NCBI GenBank assembly: GCA_047601745.1
Contig: JASGIS010000001.1
Span: 4,402,001 to 4,466,000, forward strand
Length of the DNA: 64,000 nt
Reading direction: 5' to 3'
From: JAKPAM01 sp047601745
GTDB taxonomy: Bacteria; Pseudomonadota; Gammaproteobacteria; Burkholderiales; Burkholderiaceae_E
A program made the position numbers and the translations under genes. Below, piece after piece: positions 58,501 through 64,000 of this stretch. A model generated the notes under the pieces. The model made no database searches, was not told where the DNA came from, and saw nothing but the letters and a program-made list of their open reading frames with translations. The first letter of the stretch is position 1. The number at the start of each line of letters is the position of its first letter.

Positions 58501-59859
58501 TCAGAGCAGGCCGTCGAACGGCAGGATGTCGACCGGTTCGCCGGCTTCGACCGGTCCGCGCTCGTGCTCGAGCACGATGATGCAGTTGGCTTCGGTCATC
58601 GAGCGCAGCATCGCCGAGCCCTGGTCGCCGGTGCTGCGCACGTGCAGGCGGCCGTCGTCGGCGCGCAGGAAGACGCCGCGCTGGAACTCGGTGCGGCCCG
58701 GCCGCTTGGCCAGCCGTTCGGTCGCGAGCGCGACATGGCTCGGCGGGGCGCCGACCGCCGCCCCCATCATCCGGTGCAGCGCCGGGCGGACCAGGAAATA
58801 GAAGCTCGTCATCGCCGCGACCGGGTTGCCCGGCAGGCCGAAATAGACGGCGTCGCCGACTCTGCCGAAGGCCAGCGGCTTGCCGGGCCGGATCGCGATC
58901 CGCCAGAACAGCACCTCGCCGAGCCGCTCCATGACCTCGCGGGTGAAATCGGCTTCGCCGACCGACATGCCGCCGGACGACAGGATGACGTCGGCCCGTT
59001 CGGACGCGCTGCGCAGCGTGGCCTCGAGCGCGATCGGATCGTCGGGCACGATGCCCATGTCGATCAGGTCGACGCCGAGCCGATGCAGCATGCCGAACAG
59101 GCTGTAGCGGTTGCTGTCGTAGATCTGCCCGACATCCAGCGGCAGGCCGAGCGGCCGCAATTCGTCGCCGGTCGAGAAATACGCGACGCGCAGCGGCGGA
59201 TGGACCGGCACCTCGCCGATCCCGATCGACGCCAGCAGGCCCAGGTCGGCGGGCCTCAGCACGCGGCCGGCACGCAGGACGGTCCGGCCGCGGGCCAGAT
59301 CGTCTCCGGCGCGGCGGCAATGCCGGCCGGCGGGCGGCGCTTCGTCGGCCGGCACCGTCAGCCGGTTGCCTTGCAGCCGGGCCTCCTCGACCAGCACGAT
59401 CGCATCGAGTCCGGCCGGCATCAGCGCGCCGGTGCTCACGCGCACGGCCTGCCCCGGCGCGACCGGGGACAGGTACGGGCGGCCCGCCAGCGCGCTGCCG
59501 ACGACGGTCAGCACCGTGGCCGACGGTGAAGACGACTGTGACGGTGGCGATGACGGTAGCGATGACGGTAGCGATGACGAGGGTGATGACGAGGGTGATG
59601 ACGGCCCGGCCGCCAGGAGGTCCGCGGACCGGATCGCGAAGCCGTCCATCGCGGCGCAGTCGGCGGGCGGCACGTCGATCGGCGAGACCTGGTCGAGCGC
59701 CAGCACGCGATGCAGCGCCGATCGCAGATCGACCCGTTGCAGGGTCTGGCTCGGCGACAGCGTGCCGACGATCAGGCGACGGGCTTCGTCGACCGACAGC
59801 AGCCCGTCGCCGGGCGCGGCCCGGCGCGGGCCGGCGTCGGGGTCATCGGGGGCGCGCAT
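58501..59859 (-). CDS. moeA: Molybdopterin molybdotransferase MoeA
   Basis: 452 residues. MoeA landmarks: VDEARRLIVGTLSP at the start, DVPPADCAAMDGFAIRSADL, AVRVSTGALMPAGLDAIVLVE, then the MoCF domain VAYFSTGDELRPLG, DVILSSGGMSVGEADF and YFGLPGNPVAAMTSFY. It inserts molybdate into adenylated molybdopterin. Between about residues 83 and 112 there is a Ser/Pro-only stretch (tandem SSLPSSLPSSPPSQSSS), encoded by a 12-bp tandem repeat near 59530-59605; ordinary MoeA lacks it. The start overlaps the mobA end by 17 bp. Confidence 0.93.
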   Translation of the reverse strand: MRAPDDPDAGPRRAAPGDGLLSVDEARRLIVGTLSPSQTLQRVDLRSALHRVLALDQVSPIDVPPADCAAMDGFAIRSADLLAAGPSSPSSSPSSSLPSSLPSSPPSQSSSPSATVLTVVGSALAGRPYLSPVAPGQAVRVSTGALMPAGLDAIVLVEEARLQGNRLTVPADEAPPAGRHCRRAGDDLARGRTVLRAGRVLRPADLGLLASIGIGEVPVHPPLRVAYFSTGDELRPLGLPLDVGQIYDSNRYSLFGMLHRLGVDLIDMGIVPDDPIALEATLRSASERADVILSSGGMSVGEADFTREVMERLGEVLFWRIAIRPGKPLAFGRVGDAVYFGLPGNPVAAMTSFYFLVRPALHRMMGAAVGAPPSHVALATERLAKRPGRTEFQRGVFLRADDGRLHVRSTGDQGSAMLRSMTEANCIIVLEHERGPVEAGEPVDILPFDGLL

Positions 59860-60445
59860 GGTCGTTCAGGTCCGACGGGGTGTTGATGTTGGTGAACGCA
59901 TGTTCGTCGTCGAACGTCACCCAGACGGCTTGCGAGCGCTCGACCCAGCCTTCGACCGAGCGGCCGCCTTCCTCCAGATACGCGTGCAGCGACGGCAGTA
60001 CCCGACGGTGGACGAGCATGCACAGCGGATGGCGCCGTTGCCCGGTGCGGGCCAGCGCGATCTCGGTGCCCGTCCCGGCTTCGATCGCGTCGGCCAGCCG
60101 CAGGACCAGGTCGCGAGGCAGGAACGGCGTGTCGCAGGGCGCCGTCGCCAGCCAACTCGTGTCGGCGCTGGCGAGCGCGGCGTGCACGCCGGCCAGCGGG
60201 CCCAGATGCCCGGGCAGACGATCGGCGATCAACGGAATGCCCAGATGGCGATAGTCGCCGCGGGCCGTGTCGACGTTCAACAGCAGATGACCGACCTGCG
60301 GCGCGAAACGCGACAGCACGTAGTCGATCAGCGTCGCGTCGCGGAAGCGGACCAGTCCCTTGGCCACGCCCGCTCCGTCGGCACTGAGCCGCCGGCCGAG
60401 TCCGCCGGCCAGGATGACGCCGGTGATGCTTTCGCGCGTGATCAT
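59843..60445 (-). CDS. mobA: Molybdenum cofactor guanylyltransferase MobA
   Basis: 200 residues from the ATG at 60445. GVILAGGLGRRLSADGAG then VAKGLV is the nucleotide-binding loop of the MobA family, slightly longer than the usual GGxxxRMGxxKG spacing; LATAPCDTPFLPRDLV carries the metal-binding Asp and FTNINTPSDL the C-terminal signature. It attaches GMP to Mo-molybdopterin to form the bis-MGD cofactor. Start overlaps the moaA stop (ATGA). Confidence 0.92.
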   Translation of the reverse strand: MITRESITGVILAGGLGRRLSADGAGVAKGLVRFRDATLIDYVLSRFAPQVGHLLLNVDTARGDYRHLGIPLIADRLPGHLGPLAGVHAALASADTSWLATAPCDTPFLPRDLVLRLADAIEAGTGTEIALARTGQRRHPLCMLVHRRVLPSLHAYLEEGGRSVEGWVERSQAVWVTFDDEHAFTNINTPSDLNDHARPR

Positions 60446-61569
60446 CCGCCGATGTACGACATTTCGATCTTGCGGCGCCGGGCGGACGCCTCGCTGCGCA
60501 GTTCCGAATAGCGGTCCTGGCGGCGGCGCCAGACCTGGCCCAGCGCGTTGGCGATCATCAGGTCGGTGGCGCCCGTGCGCAGCAGCGCGCGCAGATCGTG
60601 TCCTTCGCTGGCGAACAGGCAGGTGTACAGGCGCCCGTCGGTCGACAGCCGCGCGCGCGAGCAATCGCTGCAGAACGGCTGCGTGACCGACGTGATCACG
60701 CCGATCTCGCCGGCGCCGTCGAGGTAGCGCCAGCATTCGGCGACCTCGCCGGTGTAGTGGCGGCCGATCGGTTCGACCGGAAAGCTCGCGCCGATCCGCG
60801 CGATCACTTCGCTGCCCGGAACGACTTCGTCCAGCCGCCAGCCGTTCGACGAGCCGACGTCCATGTATTCGATGAAGCGCAGGATCACGCCGCTGCCGCG
60901 AAAATGCCGCGCCATCGGCAGGATCTGCCCGTCGTTGATGCCGCGGCGCACGACCATGTTGACCTTGATCGGTCCTAGGCCGGCGGCCCGGGCGGCGTCG
61001 ATGCCGTCCAGCACGTCCGTCACCGGAAAATCGGCGTCGTTCATCCGTCGGAAGATCGCGTCGTCCAGCGCGTCGAGACTGACCGTGACGCGGTGCAGGC
61101 CGGCGGCGCGCAGCGCGTGCGCCTTGCGTGCCAGCAGCGAGGCGTTGGTCGTCAGCGTCAGCTCCAGCGGCTCGCCGTCGAGCGTGCGCAGGCGGGCCAG
61201 CTTCGCGACCAGGTCTTCGATGTGCCTGCGCAGCAGGGGTTCGCCGCCGGTCAGGCGGATCTTGCGGGTGCCGTGCGCGGCGAACAGCCGCGCGAGCCGC
61301 TCGATCTCTTCGAACGTCAGCAGCGAGGCTTGCGGCAGGAAGCGGTACGACGCGTCGAAGACTTCGCGCGGCATGCAGTAGCCGCAGCGGAAATTGCAGC
61401 GGTCCGTCACCGAGATGCGCAGATCGTGCAGCGCACGCCCCAGCCGATCGAGCAGCAGGCCCTCGGGCGGCTCCAGCGATTCGGGGATCGCCGGCGCTGG
61501 CGCGCGGTCGCGTGTCTCGGCGATCGGAATGAAGCGGTCAGTCATCTGCAGCCGGTCGGAAACCGTCAT
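60442..61569 (-). CDS. moaA: GTP 3',8-cyclase MoaA
   Basis: 375 residues. Radical-SAM cluster CNFRCGYCM (Cys-x3-Cys-x2-Cys), SAM-binding IRLTGGEPLLRRHI, and the second iron-sulfur cluster near residue 285, CSDCSRARLSTDGRLYTCLF. The C-terminus ends in Gly-Gly (SYIGG), as in MoaA. An N-terminal extension of about 30 residues (IPIAETRDRAPAPAIPESL) precedes the standard start. First step of molybdopterin synthesis. First gene of the operon moaA-mobA-moeA; moaC, moaD and moaE are not in the window. Confidence 0.94.
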   Translation of the reverse strand: MTVSDRLQMTDRFIPIAETRDRAPAPAIPESLEPPEGLLLDRLGRALHDLRISVTDRCNFRCGYCMPREVFDASYRFLPQASLLTFEEIERLARLFAAHGTRKIRLTGGEPLLRRHIEDLVAKLARLRTLDGEPLELTLTTNASLLARKAHALRAAGLHRVTVSLDALDDAIFRRMNDADFPVTDVLDGIDAARAAGLGPIKVNMVVRRGINDGQILPMARHFRGSGVILRFIEYMDVGSSNGWRLDEVVPGSEVIARIGASFPVEPIGRHYTGEVAECWRYLDGAGEIGVITSVTQPFCSDCSRARLSTDGRLYTCLFASEGHDLRALLRTGATDLMIANALGQVWRRRQDRYSELRSEASARRRKIEMSYIGG

Positions 61570-61645
61570 CGTGCCGGGAGGTCCCCGCGACCGCTATCTT
61601 AGCAATCGTCCGATGACCCCGCCGCGCGTGGGCGGCGGGGCGGGA

Positions 61646-61670
61646 CCGGGCGCGTCCGAGCCGCGCCCGG
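61646..61670 (-). terminator. GC-rich hairpin downstream of rne
   Basis: CCGGGCGCG and CGCGCCCGG form a perfect 9-bp stem with a 7-nt loop, 17 bp after the rne stop codon. No T-run follows on the minus strand, so it is either a processing or rho-assisted end or protection against 3' exonucleases. It also separates rne from moaA, which lies further downstream on the same strand. Confidence 0.4.
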
Positions 61671-61686
61671 GGGGCCGCGCGGGCGC

Positions 61687-64000
61687 TCAGGCCTGCGGCG
61701 GCGGCGGCGAGGTCTCGACCTGCTGCAGCGGCTCGTCGGCCACGACGACGCGCGGCTTGCGGCGACGGACCGGGCGCGGCGCCGGCGCGGCCTCGGGTTC
61801 GGGCGCCTGCGCCGATGCTTTGGTCTCGACCCAGGTCAGACCCGCCTCGGACACGATGTCCTGCAGGCGATTCGCGTCCGGGGCGTCCGCTACGGCCGGG
61901 GCCGTCGGAGCCGTCAGAGCTGCCGGAGCCGCCGGAGCCGCCGGAGCGGCGGTCGGCGCGGCTACGGCCGCCGCCGGTGCGGGGGCCGACGCGGCTTCGG
62001 CCTGGAAGCCGGCCGCCGGTTCGCGCGTGACCGCCGCGTCAGCGGCCGACGCAACCGGGGGCGTGGCCTCGGCGACCGGCCGCGGCGCCGCCGTGTCGGC
62101 GGCGCTCGCCGGTTCCGCGGCCGCGGCGACGGCCGCGATGGCGGCAGGGGCCACGGGGGCCCGGACGGCTTGCTGCGGTGCTTCGGCGACCGCCTCGGCG
62201 GCAGGCGCTTCGACGGTCGGCGACGCGTCGGCCGGTGCCTCGGTCGTCACCGTCTCGACACCACTCCGGCCGGGCGCCGTTTCGACCGGCGCGTGCGGGG
62301 CCGGCCGGCGGGCAGGAGCCGGAGCGGCTTCGGCGGGTTCGACGTCGGCGCCGGCGCTCGGCGACAGCGGCTCGACCTCGGCCTGGACCACGAGCGGTTC
62401 GGGTTCCGGCGACTTCGGGAACGGCCACGGCGGCAGGTCGGTGCTGAACGGCGATTCGATGTCGCGTTCGCGGCGACCGCCACGCCGGCGGCGGTTGCGG
62501 CTGCGCCGTTGCTCATCCGGCGCGGCGCCGTCGCCGCGCGGCAACGCCGAGGCCTCGATGCCGGTGTCGGCGGACTCGAGCAGGTCGTCGGCGGCGGTGG
62601 CGGCGATGGCCGGCGTCATGGCCTCGGCGTCGACGGCGCGCTGGCGGCCTTCGTCGCGGCGGCCGCGTTCGCCGCGCTCACCACGCGGCGGACGGCCGTC
62701 GGTACGCTCCTGGCCCTCGCGGTTCTCGCGACCCTCCCGGCCCTCGCGCGGTTCGCGGCCGTCGGTCCGGCCTTCGCCGCGCGCGTCGGCCCGGCCCTCG
62801 TTGCGGTTGTCGCGGCGGCCGTCGCGGTTCTCGGCGCGCGATTCGCGTCCTTCGGTGCGCGCTTCCCTGGGCTCGCGGCCTTCCCGGGCCTCGCGAGGTT
62901 CACGAGGCTCGCGCACCTCGCGCGGCTCGCGGGCCGGCCGTTCGCCGGCCGGCTCGTTGCGCGGCGCGCGCGGGGTGCGGACATCGCCCTGGGCGGCCTG
63001 GCCTTCACGCGCTTCGCGGGCCTCGCGCGTCACCGGCGCGCCGTCGCGCGCCTGGCCTTCGCGCGGCGTGCGCCCGTCGCGTTGACGGTCGGTGCGCGAA
63101 CGCTCTCCGCGCTCACCCCGCTCGCTGCGTTCGCCACGATCCCCTCGCTCGCCGCGGCTGCGGCCGTTGGCGTCGCGCGGCGCGCGCGCTTCACGGGAGC
63201 GGTCGTCGCGTCCCCGTCGCGGTTCGCCCTCCGGCAACGGCGAGGCGGGGACGGCCGTCGTGCGCAGCGGCGCCGGCGCTTCGGCGCCGGTGACGCTCGC
63301 TTCGTTGGCGGCTTTCGGACGGAACCAGTTCAGGATGCGTCCGAGCAGGCCCTGGTCGTCGGAGTGCGGATCCATCGAATGCGCGCTGGCGGCGCGAACC
63401 GGAGCCGGGACCGGCGCCGGAGGCGGCGTGGCGGCGACCGGCGTGGGAGCCGGCATCGGTGCCGGCTGCGGCGGCGTCACGCCCTTGACGACGGCTTCCT
63501 GCCGCGTCTTGGCCGGTTCGAGCTTGCGCTCCAGATAATCGTTGTCGTCGGTCGGTCCGTCGGCCAGCGAGTAGCTGGCGCGGTAAGACGCCAGGCGCTC
63601 GTCGTCATGGCGCAGGCGTTCGAGCCGGTAGTGCGGCGTCTCGAGGTACTTGTTGGGCACCATGACGACCTCGACCTTCGAGCGCGCCTCGATCTTGGCG
63701 ATCTCGCCGCGCTTCTCGTTCAGCAGGAAGGTCGCGACGTCGACCGGCACCTGCGCATGGACGACGGCGGTGTTCTCCTTCATCGCCTCTTCCTGGATCA
63801 CGCGCAGGCAGTGCAGCGCCGACGATTCGACGTCGCGGATCACGCCGGTGCCGTTGCAGCGCGGGCAGGTGATGTGCGTGCCTTCGTTGAGCGCCGGGCG
63901 CAGGCGCTGGCGCGACATCTCCATCAGGCCGAAGCGCGAGATCTTGCCCGCCTGGACCCGCGCGCGGTCATAGTGCAGCGCGTCCTTGATCCGCTGCTCG
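61687..64000 (-). CDS. rne: Ribonuclease E, C-terminal part (5' end outside the window)
   Basis: About 771 codons inside the window; the N-terminal S1 and most of the DNase I-like catalytic domain lie beyond 64000. The visible start reads KISRFGLMEMSRQRLRP, then the zinc-link CPRCNGTGVIRDVESSALHCL, which pairs two RNase E protomers, and the small domain (EIAKIEARSKVEVVMVPNKY). After about residue 150 a non-catalytic tail of about 600 residues is disordered. Its first part is a dense Arg-Glu/Arg-Gly region (tandem EPREVREPREPREAREGREP) that should bind RNA. An acidic Ala/Pro/Val-rich region then leads to a basic patch (RPVRRRKPRVVV) near the end. It scaffolds the RNA degradosome. Confidence 0.93.
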   Translation of the reverse strand, partial: EQRIKDALHYDRARVQAGKISRFGLMEMSRQRLRPALNEGTHITCPRCNGTGVIRDVESSALHCLRVIQEEAMKENTAVVHAQVPVDVATFLLNEKRGEIAKIEARSKVEVVMVPNKYLETPHYRLERLRHDDERLASYRASYSLADGPTDDNDYLERKLEPAKTRQEAVVKGVTPPQPAPMPAPTPVAATPPPAPVPAPVRAASAHSMDPHSDDQGLLGRILNWFRPKAANEASVTGAEAPAPLRTTAVPASPLPEGEPRRGRDDRSREARAPRDANGRSRGERGDRGERSERGERGERSRTDRQRDGRTPREGQARDGAPVTREAREAREGQAAQGDVRTPRAPRNEPAGERPAREPREVREPREPREAREGREPREARTEGRESRAENRDGRRDNRNEGRADARGEGRTDGREPREGREGRENREGQERTDGRPPRGERGERGRRDEGRQRAVDAEAMTPAIAATAADDLLESADTGIEASALPRGDGAAPDEQRRSRNRRRRGGRRERDIESPFSTDLPPWPFPKSPEPEPLVVQAEVEPLSPSAGADVEPAEAAPAPARRPAPHAPVETAPGRSGVETVTTEAPADASPTVEAPAAEAVAEAPQQAVRAPVAPAAIAAVAAAAEPASAADTAAPRPVAEATPPVASAADAAVTREPAAGFQAEAASAPAPAAAVAAPTAAPAAPAAPAALTAPTAPAVADAPDANRLQDIVSEAGLTWVETKASAQAPEPEAAPAPRPVRRRKPRVVVADEPLQQVETSPPPPQA

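Overview
The window is GC-rich chromosomal DNA from a betaproteobacterium, most likely a member of the Burkholderiales. Pointers are a Bug-type (TctC) solute-binding protein, a second 'N-type' rotary ATPase operon of the kind described in Burkholderia, and neighbours such as parE-parC, htpG, moaA-mobA-moeA and an RNase E with a very long disordered tail. I cannot name the genus. No rRNA, tRNA, CRISPR array, transposase or integrase is visible.

Layout. (1) 1-2.2 kb: remains of a phage-like or integrative element (HTH protein, a phage-type hypothetical protein behind a strongly folded leader, a small membrane protein). (2) 2.4-14.5 kb: MFS permease, Mg2+ P-type ATPase MgtA, dodecin, a PhaC-like alpha/beta hydrolase, then the complete N-ATPase operon atpDCQRBEFAG. 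(3) 14.5-31.6 kb: a putatively secreted SLOG-like protein, followed by a co-directional block of two unknown proteins, a subtilisin-like protease, a type II thioesterase and a hybrid assembly line (NRPS C-A-T; PKS KS-AT-KR-T; NRPS C-A with an inserted guanidinoacetate-methyltransferase-like domain; a separate small ORF carrying the end of that A domain plus a T domain). Diverged direct repeats of about 200 bp bracket this block. (4) 31.6-43.2 kb: VOC protein under a perfect palindrome, a methyltransferase, an ECF-type nickel/cobalt importer (DUF4198, NikL-like, CbiM, CbiQ, CbiO), Bug protein, DUF1653 protein, PLP sulfhydrylase-family enzyme with an ArsB-like permease, small secreted proteins, an SMR-like protein and a threonine-dehydratase-like enzyme. 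(5) 43.4-57.3 kb: parE, parC, an enoyl-CoA hydratase-family enzyme, htpG, a Mug-like glycosylase, a spermidine-synthase-like protein, a GspE/PilB ATPase, then on the minus strand moxR, a GNAT acetyltransferase and a VWA protein. (6) 57.3-64 kb: two small c-type cytochromes behind 20-bp tandem repeats, the molybdenum cofactor operon moaA-mobA-moeA, and the 3' part of rne.

The main candidate for an undescribed system is the 15.5-31.4 kb block. Read by eye, the first A domain has a valine-type code, and the PKS module takes malonyl-CoA and has a ketoreductase but no dehydratase. That predicts a statine-type gamma-amino-beta-hydroxy acid, the warhead of many protease inhibitors, encoded next to a protease. 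The second A domain contains a GAMT-like methyltransferase between motifs A8 and A9. The polypeptide stops exactly at the end of that methyltransferase, so the catalytic A10 lysine and the carrier domain lie on a separate protein. A second recurring theme is in-frame simple-sequence insertions inside otherwise conserved proteins (atpG, moeA, the Mug-like glycosylase, the PKS, rne).
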